Shown here in pieces: positions 1 to 7,621 of a DNA stretch of 14,571 nt. Position 1 is the first letter of the stretch; every line of letters starts with the position of its first letter. The position numbers were made by a program, and so were the translations under genes. Source of the DNA: Ohtaekwangia sp036503775 (lineage in GTDB: Bacteria; Bacteroidota; Bacteroidia; Cytophagales; Cyclobacteriaceae); NCBI GenBank assembly GCA_036503775.1, contig DASXWH010000230.1, positions 1 through 14,571 on the forward strand. Reading direction: 5' to 3'. The notes below the pieces were generated by a model. The model was not told the origin of the DNA and did no database searches. It saw only the letters and a list, made by a program, of their open reading frames with translations.

Positions 1-345
1 AATGAGCGGACGTTCCTGGCCTGGATTCGCACGAGTATCGCGATCATGGCCTTTGGATTTGTGGTGGTGAAATTTGCTTTGTTTGTCAAACAGATCGCCC
101 TCATTGCCGGAGATAAAAGTGCGTCCTTTGTGTTTCCTCAACATGGGCACTCGGGTGTACTTGGTCTCACGCTGGTCATCATCGGTGTATTAATGTCCCT
201 GTTTTCGTTCATTCGCTACAAGCGTGTTGAGCGACAGTTGCTTCATCACACCTATGAACCGACATCGAAGACTGCCATGATTTTTACACTGGCTATAATC
301 CTGGTGGGAGTGTTGCTGATCTACTACCTGGTACCCAGTATATAG
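1..345 (+). CDS. DUF202 (YidH-like) membrane protein, 5' end outside window
   Basis: The reading frame is open from the first base, so the start lies upstream; the visible part is 114 residues ending in TAG at 343-345. It opens with the motif NERTFLAWIRTS, the signature of the DUF202/YidH family, and the first in-window ATG (46) lies inside the first membrane helix, so it is not the start. Three hydrophobic segments are visible at about fragment residues 11-32, 52-72 and 91-111, with a basic loop (RYKRVERQ) between the second and third, as usual for these small three-helix inner-membrane proteins. The family has no firmly established biochemical role. The gene ends only 5 bases before the end of the converging response-regulator remnant. 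Family assignment is confident; function is unknown. Confidence 0.85.
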   Translation, partial: NERTFLAWIRTSIAIMAFGFVVVKFALFVKQIALIAGDKSASFVFPQHGHSGVLGLTLVIIGVLMSLFSFIRYKRVERQLLHHTYEPTSKTAMIFTLAIILVGVLLIYYLVPSI

Positions 346-350
346 CTTTG

Positions 351-608
351 CTAAAGGCCGTCATTACCGGCGATTTCAGACTTTCGAGAAAATAATTTTT
401 CCAGGATGGTCTTATAATCCGGATAATGAACAGGTTTTTTAAAGACGAAGGTCGCTCCCAGATTTTTGAGTTCCTTTTCTTTGGCTTCCGACATAGACGT
501 GGAGAGTACACAAATGATCGCTTGAGCAAGTTCGCGACGCGCTCTTACCGCGCGCACGAGTTCTTCTCCAGGTACCTTAGGCATGTTGATGCCGGTAAGA
601 ATAAAGGC
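351..608 (-). pseudogene. Response-regulator receiver remnant (N-terminal half lost)
   Basis: The minus-strand frame encodes the second half of a CheY-like receiver: ILTGINMPKVPGEEL (beta3 and following loop), ICVLSTSMSEAKEKEL (beta4/alpha4 with the switch Ser/Thr) and FVFKKPVHYPDY (beta5 with the conserved Lys-Pro). An in-frame TGA at 609-611 precedes residues AFILTG, and nothing upstream to about 800 translates as the missing beta1-alpha2 part with its acidic pair. The normal phospho-acceptor Asp of the D-x-x-M-P motif reads Gly (GINMP). An ATG at 582-584 could start a 77-residue peptide, but it would lack the acidic pocket and the phosphorylation site. I read this as a decaying gene. A short expressed fragment cannot be excluded. 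Confidence 0.7.
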
Positions 609-808
609 TCACCAGTACTTTTGGTTCAAGTCCTATACATCTTTTCAGCCGCCCGGGCTTGATACTTTGTTGTCAAAAAAAGCCAGGATTCAGTACATGA
701 AGTTTCTAAAAGGGCCACTCAAAAACAGGGTTTTCAGGATGGAGATAGATTCAGTATTAATATTCGACCAGGTTATCGAAGCCAAGTGATGAGGCAAGGA
801 TGGTAACA

Positions 809-2566
809 CTACGACTCCATTAACTCTTTCCTATACCTCGTGAGAATAGAAGACTTTGATAAAATTCCCAGGTAAACGCCGTCATCGACGACAGGCAGAT
901 TCCATTGATTGGTCTGATCAAATTTCAGCAAAACCTCGTGGAGATTCTCATCCAGCTCAACAACTGCATCCGGTTTATTCATCAGATCCTTTACCGGCAC
1001 AAGGTCATACTGCGCGGCATCGAAGATGACGTTACGAATCTTGTCCAGGTGCACCATGCCGATCAGCTTCATTTCCTTGTCAACCACAGGAAATAAATTC
1101 CGCTTTGAGGATGCAATCAGTTTGACAAGATCCGACAGCATGGCATCTTTAGGTACCTGCGCAAAATTTGTTTCAATAAGATCTGAAAGATCAAGACGAC
1201 TTAAGAGCAATTTGTCGCGTGTCTCCACGGTGGTGTTTAACAGCCTCGCCAGTTTTTTACCTTCCATGGATACTGGTTCAAAAAAATGAACAAAGGATAA
1301 ACTCAACGAGGAAACAATCATGAGCGGAATCATCAGGTGATATCCACCGGTAATTTCAGCAATCAAAAATATCGCGGTCAATGGCGCATAGAAGACACCG
1401 CTCAGAATTCCGGCCATTGCGACCAGCGTAAAGTTACTCACCGGAAGATTCGACAACCCGGAAATATTGACCACCCGTGAAAAAAGAAATCCCAGGTACG
1501 ACCCCACAACCAGTGACGGTGCAAAACTACCTCCGTTACCTCCGCTTCCCACGGTGATGGCAGCTGCAATCATTTTAAAAAAGATCAATGCCCCGATAAA
1601 AACCAGCAGTGATCCTTCCGATGCAATAGTACCATCCAGTAAACTCCCTTCAGCCAATCCCGACGCATTGCGGCTCTCCAGCATTCGTACTCCTTCATAA
1701 CCTTCCCCGAAGAGTGGAGGAAAAACCCAGATAATCCCCATCAGCATCAATCCACCGACCAGGACTTTAACCCATTTGTTTTCTACTCCTCCAAAACGAT
1801 GTTCGATAAAATGGAACACTTTCGAATAGCAGAGGGAGATCACGCAACACAAAATGCCGAGCACTACATAGTACGGCACATTGTTGTAATCAAAGGGATG
1901 TTTCAATGAGAATGCAAGTGTAACTCCTTCGGCAAGCACGATCTTGGAAAGTAATGCCCCGCAGGCAGCCGAGATGATAAGCGGGATGAAAGCCGAGGCC
2001 GCCACATCCGTGAGTAGCACCTCCACGGCAAAAAGCACTCCGGCTACGGGTGAATTGAATGCTGCCGCAATTCCGGCAGCCGCTCCGCAAGCAAGCAGTA
2101 TCGTTCGCTCTTTATAGGAAAGGCGGTTGACGTTTCCATAATTTGATCCGATAGCCGACCCGGTTGAGACCATGGGCGACTCAAGACCGAGTGAGCCTCC
2201 GAAGCCAACGGTAAATGCGCTGGTGACCAGGTGCGCATACATATCCCGGAAGGGAATGAGACTGGACTTCTTGACAATGCGATACACGATCTCGGCACTT
2301 CCTTTCTTGATATTGTCATTGAGAAAATAGCGAACAAAAAAAACCGTAATCAAAAGTCCCAGCAGCGGGAAGATTGTCAGGATAAAAAACTCATCCGATT
2401 TGCGCGCGTACGTTACCATCACGCCGATCTGGTGCACCAGGTATTTCAGGACGATGGCGGCAAGGCCGGACGAAAGCCCCACCAGGACAGCTGACAAAAT
2501 GAGAAAATTCCGCTCGGAAAGTTTCTGACGCAGGAATACCAAAGGGAACTGAAGGATGCTGATCAT
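809..2566 (-). CDS. ClC-family chloride channel/transporter with tandem CBS domains
   Basis: This is a 585-residue ClC anion channel or Cl-/H+ exchanger of the inner membrane. Residues about 20-430 form the multi-helix pore. GFGGSLGLESP (121-131) carries the gating glutamate, E129, in the place of the GREGP motif; GSFAP (346-350) is the second filter loop; YAPLTAIFLIAE (393-404) is the typical late helix. Two CBS domains follow at about 461-514 and 521-580; in this family they usually bind nucleotides and modulate gating. The internal proton glutamate of CLC-ec1 (E203) aligns with V183, in the context AVEVL. The selectivity segment usually reading GSGIP appears as KKGSAE (87-92), so transport mode cannot be assumed. 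The start is the first ATG, just before a hydrophobic helix. The gene diverges from the EF-hand gene across a 177-base gap that contains a triple 11-base repeat. Confidence 0.93.
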   Translation of the reverse strand: MISILQFPLVFLRQKLSERNFLILSAVLVGLSSGLAAIVLKYLVHQIGVMVTYARKSDEFFILTIFPLLGLLITVFFVRYFLNDNIKKGSAEIVYRIVKKSSLIPFRDMYAHLVTSAFTVGFGGSLGLESPMVSTGSAIGSNYGNVNRLSYKERTILLACGAAAGIAAAFNSPVAGVLFAVEVLLTDVAASAFIPLIISAACGALLSKIVLAEGVTLAFSLKHPFDYNNVPYYVVLGILCCVISLCYSKVFHFIEHRFGGVENKWVKVLVGGLMLMGIIWVFPPLFGEGYEGVRMLESRNASGLAEGSLLDGTIASEGSLLVFIGALIFFKMIAAAITVGSGGNGGSFAPSLVVGSYLGFLFSRVVNISGLSNLPVSNFTLVAMAGILSGVFYAPLTAIFLIAEITGGYHLMIPLMIVSSLSLSFVHFFEPVSMEGKKLARLLNTTVETRDKLLLSRLDLSDLIETNFAQVPKDAMLSDLVKLIASSKRNLFPVVDKEMKLIGMVHLDKIRNVIFDAAQYDLVPVKDLMNKPDAVVELDENLHEVLLKFDQTNQWNLPVVDDGVYLGILSKSSILTRYRKELMES

Positions 2567-2583
2567 ATAAGAACTTGCCTTCT

Positions 2584-2595
2584 CACATCTGCGAG
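2584..2595 (-). promoter_or_regulatory. 12-base motif CTCGCAGATGTG upstream of ClC
   Basis: Read on the minus strand, CTCGCAGATGTG lies 17 bases before the ClC start codon. Exactly the same 12 bases occur at 7666-7677, upstream of the OmpR-type regulator gene and also reading towards that gene. Both copies lie between a triple 11-base repeat and a start codon. The role is unknown; a second operator or a leader element is possible. Confidence 0.3.
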
Positions 2596-2635
2596 AAAAC
2601 CGTTAAAACTAGCCTGAAATGTGACGTTAATCCTG

Positions 2636-2668
2636 GATTTAATCTCGATTTATACTCGATTTAATATC
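2636..2668 (+). promoter_or_regulatory. Triple 11-base direct repeat, array A (probable response-regulator operator)
   Basis: Three perfectly phased 11-base units stand head to tail: GATTTAATCTC, GATTTATACTC and GATTTAATATC. An 11-base period puts each unit on the same helical face, as in PhoB/OmpR-class operators. The array lies 69 bases from the ClC start and 75 bases from the EF-hand gene start, so it could serve either or both. Matching arrays occur at 7622-7654 and 9799-9831. Confidence 0.65.
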
Positions 2669-2743
2669 GGTCTAACCGGGTCGCGTGGCCAAACATCGTA
2701 ACTATGATATCAAGCACTGATGTTTCATTAAAATACCGGTACT

Positions 2744-3265
2744 ATGGAAAACATGTCACCGCTTCTGATAACCATACTTTTACTTTCCTGTGCCACATCA
2801 AGATCCACGCTCATGCTGTATGGAGACTGGGATGGCAATCATGACAGGTTTTTGGATCAACAAGAGTTTGTCAACACCTATGTGCGTACCGATTACTTCA
2901 GCAAATGGAGCTACGGTAATTCCGCTACCTATCCGGAGTTGTTTGACGGCGTTTTTGCTTCGCTGGATGCCAACAAAGACCATCAGCTCAGTCAACCCGA
3001 GCTTGATGAAAAGATAAAACCGTTTTTCTTCAATATGTACCGGAACACCTTCGCCGATTGGGATACCGACCACAGTGGAAGTGTGAGCCAAAGCGAGTTC
3101 TCAAAGTTGGCTGCGGCCAGCAATCTTTCTTCCCTTTGGGACACTGACGGTGACAAGAGCATATCCAGGACTGAACTTGCCCTGGGAATGTTCTACTTGG
3201 GAGACACAGACAACGATCGCAAGCTCAACGAGCTGGAGTTCAATATCTGGAATGTAAACCGGTGA
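2744..3265 (+). CDS. EF-hand calcium-binding lipoprotein
   Basis: The protein has 173 residues. The N-terminus has a hydrophobic stretch ending in a lipobox, LLSC, with C16 as the likely lipidated cysteine, so it probably sits in the periplasm or on an outer surface as a lipoprotein. Five EF-hand loops with acidic ligands follow: D30-N32-D34-E41, D75-N77-D79-E86, D107-D109-S111-E118, D133-D135-D137-E144 and D154-D156-D158-E165. The protein is almost entirely EF-hands, with no enzyme domain. The first ATG is used; the fourth codon is also ATG and would keep the lipobox, and neither has a clear ribosome binding site. It is followed after 32 bases by the sensor kinase gene, suggesting one transcript and possibly calcium- or surface-related input to that kinase (inference). 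Confidence 0.85.
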   Translation: MENMSPLLITILLLSCATSRSTLMLYGDWDGNHDRFLDQQEFVNTYVRTDYFSKWSYGNSATYPELFDGVFASLDANKDHQLSQPELDEKIKPFFFNMYRNTFADWDTDHSGSVSQSEFSKLAAASNLSSLWDTDGDKSISRTELALGMFYLGDTDNDRKLNELEFNIWNVNR

Positions 3266-3297
3266 TCAGGCAAGCATCACCTTCAACATAAATAAAG

Positions 3298-4782
3298 ATG
3301 AAGATTTCGTCCATTATCCTGATCAGCTTCTTTAGCATACTCTTTCTATTTTCAGTTACTACCTATATCAACTACCGGCAATACCAACAGGTAAGCGAGA
3401 ACGCGGAAAGGTTTGATCGCTCCTCTACGATTGTCCGACACAGCAACCGGTTTCAACGGAATTTCCTCAATATGGTCAGCGGCCTGAAGGGTTATCTGCT
3501 TACCAACGATGGTTCCCTGATCCAGATGTTCGATTCGGCATACGTGGAGAACAAACAGATTCTTGCCGAACTCAACGAACTTGTCCCGCCGCAGTCCGAT
3601 CAGAAAATAATACTGGATGACGTTCGGGAACTCGAAAAATACTGGATGGAGGAATTTGCCCAACCCATGCTGGAGGCTAAAAAAAATGCAGGTCCTTCGC
3701 GGGAAGACCGGGAGGAATTTTTAGAACTGTATCAAAAGAAGATTGTCAACGGCCTGGATAAAGATGTACAGCGAAGTCTTCAAAGTAAATTCTCTGATTT
3801 CTCAAACTACGAATATGGGTTCCGCGCCAGCAGCCAGGAAACGCTGGCAGCATCCGTTCAGAATACACGAAAGATCTCCATCTACCTCACGGCTTTCGCC
3901 GTTATCCTGGGAAGCGCCATCGCCATTTTTATTGCCCAGTATATTTCTTCCCGCATTGTGCGGATGGTCAGACTGGCCAACGCCATCGCACACGGCGATT
4001 ACGCTGTGTCGTTGCCCGACAAAGGTAAAAACGAGCTAAGTCAACTGGCCGGTGCGCTTAACGAAATGGCGGCGATCCTGCGTTCCTCTATTCCGCTGTT
4101 AAAAAGACAAAAGGAAGAGCTCGATCAGTTTGCGCATATTATTTCGCACGACTTGAAAGCACCCTTGCGGGGGATTGACAACGTGATCGCCTGGATCGAA
4201 GAAGACCATAGCTTTGCCTTGCCTCCAAAAGTGAACGAGTATCTGGAACTCATCAAAGGCCGGATAACACGAGCCGAGAATTTGTTAAAAGCAATCCTTT
4301 CCTACGCGCGGGCCGGGCGTGAAGACCGGAAGCTCGAAGTTGTCGATCTGCGGGTGATGTTGGAAGAAATCCGGGGAGATATTTCAAATCATAAAAATAT
4401 TATCTATCACATTCAGCCAGGTATGCCAACCCTTTATACCGAGCGCATTCCCCTGCAACAGGTATTCACGAACCTGATCGTGAATGCCTTCAAATACCAT
4501 AACAAGGACGAAGGCATGGTCAAGGTCTATTATCAGCCGGAAGAAAATTACTACACATTCTTTGTCGAAGATGACGGTCCCGGAATCAACGAAGCCTATC
4601 ATGACCGCATCTTTATCATCTTTCAAACACTCCAGGAACGTGATGTGCTTGAGTCGGTGGGCATAGGTCTTGCGATCGTTAAAAAAATCCTAGACGAACG
4701 TGGCCAGACCATCCGCGTGTCCTCTGAACCCGGCAAGGGAACTGTCTTTTCTTTTACCTGGCCTAAAACAAAACCGGTATGA
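3298..4782 (+). CDS. CHASE3-HAMP sensor histidine kinase
   Basis: This 494-residue membrane sensor kinase has transmembrane helix 1 at about 5-24, a helical CHASE3-type sensor at about 33-180 (including FQRNFLNMVSGLKGYLLT) and helix 2 at about 194-216. HAMP follows at about 214-262. The dimerisation/phosphotransfer region has H284 in IISHDLKAPLRG. The ATPase domain has N392/N396 (TNLIVNAFKY), DDGPGI at 425-430, an F-box-like FIIFQTL, and GIGLAIV at 455-461. The H-box and ATPase resemble the phytochrome-type kinases that partner Rcp1-like receivers, and such a receiver follows with a 4-base overlap (ATGA). The start follows an A-rich stretch, typical of Bacteroidota. CHASE3 ligands are generally unknown, so the signal is unassigned. 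The gene is probably co-transcribed with the EF-hand lipoprotein gene. Confidence 0.92.
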   Translation: MKISSIILISFFSILFLFSVTTYINYRQYQQVSENAERFDRSSTIVRHSNRFQRNFLNMVSGLKGYLLTNDGSLIQMFDSAYVENKQILAELNELVPPQSDQKIILDDVRELEKYWMEEFAQPMLEAKKNAGPSREDREEFLELYQKKIVNGLDKDVQRSLQSKFSDFSNYEYGFRASSQETLAASVQNTRKISIYLTAFAVILGSAIAIFIAQYISSRIVRMVRLANAIAHGDYAVSLPDKGKNELSQLAGALNEMAAILRSSIPLLKRQKEELDQFAHIISHDLKAPLRGIDNVIAWIEEDHSFALPPKVNEYLELIKGRITRAENLLKAILSYARAGREDRKLEVVDLRVMLEEIRGDISNHKNIIYHIQPGMPTLYTERIPLQQVFTNLIVNAFKYHNKDEGMVKVYYQPEENYYTFFVEDDGPGINEAYHDRIFIIFQTLQERDVLESVGIGLAIVKKILDERGQTIRVSSEPGKGTVFSFTWPKTKPV

Positions 4783-5192
4783 TGCAAATTGTAAATATAC
4801 TCCTGGTTGAAGATGACAAACTCGACCAGACCGAAGTTGAAAGAACACTCGACCGAAGAAACATTCTGTGCCGGCTCCGTGTCGCACGAAACGGTGAAGA
4901 AGCACTCGACGTCCTGCGGGAAACCGAGCGAACATTAAACTTCCCCGACATTGCTTTGATCGATCTGAACATGCCAAAGATGAATGGATTTGAATTGATC
5001 GAAGCCATCCGGAAAGAGCCACAATGGTCACGGATCAAAATATTTGTCCTGACCACCTCCGATGAAAAAGCCGATAAAATCGAAGCCGAAAAATTCGGTG
5101 TGTCCGGATTCATCACCAAACCCCTAAAGCTCAACAGTCCTTCTTCCAAAGATGCCTTTAACCTGATGATGGATCTGATGAACAATCGCTAA
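4779..5192 (+). CDS. Single-domain response regulator (CheY/Rcp1-like)
   Basis: This 137-residue protein is a receiver domain with no output domain. All functional residues are present: acidic cluster E11-D12-D13, phospho-acceptor D62 in IDLNMPKMNG, T92 in VLTTS, and K114 in TKP. The longer beta5-alpha5 end is typical of the Rcp1-like receivers that pair with phytochrome-type kinases. The start overlaps the kinase stop (ATGA), which indicates translational coupling and cognate pairing; a second ATG follows immediately and either may be used. With no DNA-binding domain, it probably acts through protein contact or as a phosphorelay intermediate; its target is not visible here. It converges on the trehalose gene across 54 bases without an obvious terminator hairpin. 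Confidence 0.93.
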   Translation: MMQIVNILLVEDDKLDQTEVERTLDRRNILCRLRVARNGEEALDVLRETERTLNFPDIALIDLNMPKMNGFELIEAIRKEPQWSRIKIFVLTTSDEKADKIEAEKFGVSGFITKPLKLNSPSSKDAFNLMMDLMNNR

Positions 5193-5246
5193 CCCCCAAT
5201 GAAGTAAAGGCGAAGCAAAACGGTAAACTGAGAGAAGATAAAAAAA

Positions 5247-7478
5247 CTACAACGATACGGTGGTACCCACCAGTGAATTCAACAAACCCAGTACCTCGCG
5301 CTGATCAGTCAAATAATACTGCGCGATGGTATGCCCTGAACCGATCTTGATCGTGAAGGCTTTATCGACCAGCACCCGAAACATATCCTCATCGGTCTTA
5401 TCATCACCCATCGCCATGACAAAGTCATACTGACCTTCCTCCAGTAACTTTTTCGTCACTACGCCCTTGTCAATACCCGACACTCTTACTTCGATCACCT
5501 TGTTTCCATCGATGATGTGAAGATTGGCATTGCGCACCAGGTGATGCAGGTTATCTAGCAGTTCACGGGAGCGAATAAAACCAAGATCGGTTTCCACGTT
5601 CCGGTAGTGCCAGACGAGCGTATGCATCTTGTCTTCAATGAAAGCACCGGGACTGCGCTGGCAAAACAATTCCAGCATGGGCCGGATGAATGCCTTCCAC
5701 GTCTGATCGATATCCGGATCATGCTGCCAGGTTTTATGTTTGGGACGAATGCTGGCACCGTGCTCGGAGACCAGGTTCACCGGAAGGTCACCAAACCAAC
5801 TGTTGAGCGAACTACTGTCGCGTCCGCTGATGATGGTCAGATCCGTTTGATCATCGGCGGCAAGACTGGCAATGAGTTTTCGAAGATTGCTGTCAGGAAT
5901 CGCTGCACGTGGATGTTTTGAAAACGGTACTAGTGTTCCGTCGTAGTCCAGCAGCAAAAGCCGTCGCGAAGCAGTCGCAAACTCATTAACAATCTGTCTT
6001 CGCATATCAGGCGAAACATGCCGCGTCTGCTGCGCGACCTGTGCAATTTTTGTCTCGTCGAGTTGCCGCAGGAAATCTTCCAGCCAGTGGGTGACCGTAT
6101 ATTCCTTCAAGCGTTGTTGCAGCAAATGCATCTTTCGCATCTGCGTTTCCTCATCCATGTTAAGCGCCTGCAAAATCGCTTCCGATACTTCCTCGCGATC
6201 CATGGGATTTACCTGGATGGCTTCACTGAGTTCGTTGGCCGCACCAGCCAGTTCACTTAAAATCAAGACACCGCGATCGACGCGACTGGCGACATATTCT
6301 TTTGCCACCAGGTTCATCCCGTCACGAAGCGGCGTGATCAAACCGATATCAGCGGCATGATACATCGCTACCAGTTCGTGGAAGGACAAATAATTGTAGC
6401 GGTAAATTATTGGTTGCCATCCCAGCGTCGAATACTTGCCGTTGATGCTGCCGATTTGTTCTTCAATGAGTTTCTTTCGCTCGTTGTACTTGGAAACGAT
6501 CTGACGGGAAGGCACCACCACGAGGATAAAAATTATTTTCTCGCGCCACTCCGGGTAAAGCTCCAGGAACCTTTCAAAACCTGAGAGACGATGCGTGATG
6601 CCTTTCGTATAGTCAAGCCTGTCCACCGAAAATAAAATCTTCCGGTCTGCAAAGTTCTTTTTGATTTCATTCTTCTGCTCCATGACCTCCGGCACCAAGA
6701 CAGCATCGTTGAATTTATGAAAGTCAATTCCAAGCGGAAACATTTCGGCTTTAACAATGCGGTCCGCCAGGAACACAGACCGGAAGTGATGATCATACCC
6801 TTTTATCATCTGCACCGTCTTCAGGAAGTGCTGCACATACTCGTGCGTATGAAACCCGATCAGGTCCGCACCAAGTAGTCCGGAGACAAGTTTTTCTTTC
6901 CAGGGCCGGTGAAGCAACCTGAATATTTCAAAGGATGGAAAGGGAATGTGGAGAAAAAATCCAATGGTTGTGGCTGGCCGTTGCTGGCGAATCAATTGCG
7001 GCAACAGCATCAACTGGTAATCATGAATCCAGAGAATGTCATCGGGCTCCAGGATGGAAAGTATTTTTTCAGCAAAAAGATTGTTTACCTCTTCATAACT
7101 TTTGAATGTCTCATTATCAAACTCGACAAACGAAGGAAAGTAATGAAACAACGGCCAGAGTGTAGCATTGCAGAAACCGTTGTAAAATTTATCGTATGTT
7201 TTCTTTTCAATGAAGATGGGTTCCACCGTGTAGGTAATCTCACGAAGTTTTTTCTTGTTGAGTTTTTCCCAGGACGTCTCGTTGAATTCTGCAGAGCCGA
7301 TCCATACCACCGAAGCGAAAGACTCTTGTCGTCCGCCATTCATTTCGAAATAACTTTTTAATGCGCTGACCAGCCCGCCATCGCTTTCTTTGAGTTCAGT
7401 CCGGTTGTTTTGCCGCACTAACTGAAAAGGAAGGCGATTGGAAACTATAATCAGTCTTTTTGACGTTGCGTCTTTCAT
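5247..7478 (-). CDS. Bifunctional trehalose-6-phosphate synthase/phosphatase (OtsA-OtsB fusion)
   Basis: The 743-residue fusion makes trehalose in two cytosolic steps: nucleotide-glucose plus glucose-6-phosphate gives trehalose-6-phosphate, which is then dephosphorylated. The GT20 synthase half (about 8-475) shows SNRLP (13-17), the glycine loop SDGGLVSAL, WIHDYQ (150-155), VDRLDYTKG (285-293, with R287 and K292 at the donor-phosphate positions) and RDGMNLVAKEY (385-395). The HAD phosphatase half (about 505-735) shows DYDGT (511-515, nucleophile and acid Asp), ISGR (550-553), GIDKG (668-672) and GDDKTDED (691-698). All catalytic motifs of both halves are intact, so both activities are expected. 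Trehalose commonly serves in osmotic and desiccation protection. The gene diverges from the OmpR-type regulator across 260 bases containing a hairpin leader and repeat arrays. The start is the first ATG; no clear Shine-Dalgarno sequence is visible. Confidence 0.95.
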   Translation of the reverse strand: MKDATSKRLIIVSNRLPFQLVRQNNRTELKESDGGLVSALKSYFEMNGGRQESFASVVWIGSAEFNETSWEKLNKKKLREITYTVEPIFIEKKTYDKFYNGFCNATLWPLFHYFPSFVEFDNETFKSYEEVNNLFAEKILSILEPDDILWIHDYQLMLLPQLIRQQRPATTIGFFLHIPFPSFEIFRLLHRPWKEKLVSGLLGADLIGFHTHEYVQHFLKTVQMIKGYDHHFRSVFLADRIVKAEMFPLGIDFHKFNDAVLVPEVMEQKNEIKKNFADRKILFSVDRLDYTKGITHRLSGFERFLELYPEWREKIIFILVVVPSRQIVSKYNERKKLIEEQIGSINGKYSTLGWQPIIYRYNYLSFHELVAMYHAADIGLITPLRDGMNLVAKEYVASRVDRGVLILSELAGAANELSEAIQVNPMDREEVSEAILQALNMDEETQMRKMHLLQQRLKEYTVTHWLEDFLRQLDETKIAQVAQQTRHVSPDMRRQIVNEFATASRRLLLLDYDGTLVPFSKHPRAAIPDSNLRKLIASLAADDQTDLTIISGRDSSSLNSWFGDLPVNLVSEHGASIRPKHKTWQHDPDIDQTWKAFIRPMLELFCQRSPGAFIEDKMHTLVWHYRNVETDLGFIRSRELLDNLHHLVRNANLHIIDGNKVIEVRVSGIDKGVVTKKLLEEGQYDFVMAMGDDKTDEDMFRVLVDKAFTIKIGSGHTIAQYYLTDQREVLGLLNSLVGTTVSL

Positions 7479-7499
7479 CAGGGGTAGTTGGTGTTAAAA

Positions 7500-7535
7500 C
7501 AAAAACCCATCTGCGGCGACGCTAATGGGTTCTTG
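7500..7535 (-). terminator. Terminator-like hairpin in the trehalose synthase leader (possible attenuator)
   Basis: On the minus strand, CAAGAACCCAT (7535-7525) can pair with ATGGGTTTTTG (7510-7500): an 11-bp stem with one G-U pair and a 14-base GC-rich loop. The 3' arm runs into a T-rich stretch (TTTTTG then TTTTAAC). The structure lies 21 bases before the TPS start codon, where an intrinsic terminator would act as an attenuator. It might instead end a short upstream RNA. Confidence 0.5.
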
Positions 7536-7556
7536 CGATTTCAGACCGCCCGAACA

Positions 7557-7588
7557 CAAATTGACCTTAACCACGCGCGGCGTTCAAA
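7557..7588 (-). promoter_or_regulatory. Candidate Bacteroidota promoter for the trehalose gene
   Basis: On the minus strand, TTTG (7588-7585) is followed after 20 bases by TCAATTTG (7564-7557). The Bacteroidota consensus is TTTG, about 19 bases, then TAnnTTTG; only one conserved base of the -7 box differs. Transcription would start near 7550, giving a leader of about 70 bases that includes the terminator-like hairpin. Confidence 0.4.
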
Positions 7589-7621
7589 GGTAAGTTCACC
7601 CAGCGCCGAATGGGCCTGTTT

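Noticed and set aside
583..789. 68-codon plus-strand ORF between the receiver remnant and ClC
   Set aside because: It overlaps the remnant antisense, has no recognisable domain or start signal, and looks like a chance frame.
2044..2337. 97-codon ORF within the ClC gene in another frame
   Set aside because: It overlaps the conserved filter region of ClC on the same strand and is explained by that gene's codon pattern.
5193..5246. Possible bidirectional terminator between the converging receiver and trehalose genes
   Set aside because: The 54-base gap has A-rich runs but no inverted repeat long enough to call a hairpin.
6909..7361. 150-codon plus-strand ORF inside the trehalose synthase gene
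   Set aside because: It lies wholly antisense to the strongly conserved GT20 domain and its translation has no family features.
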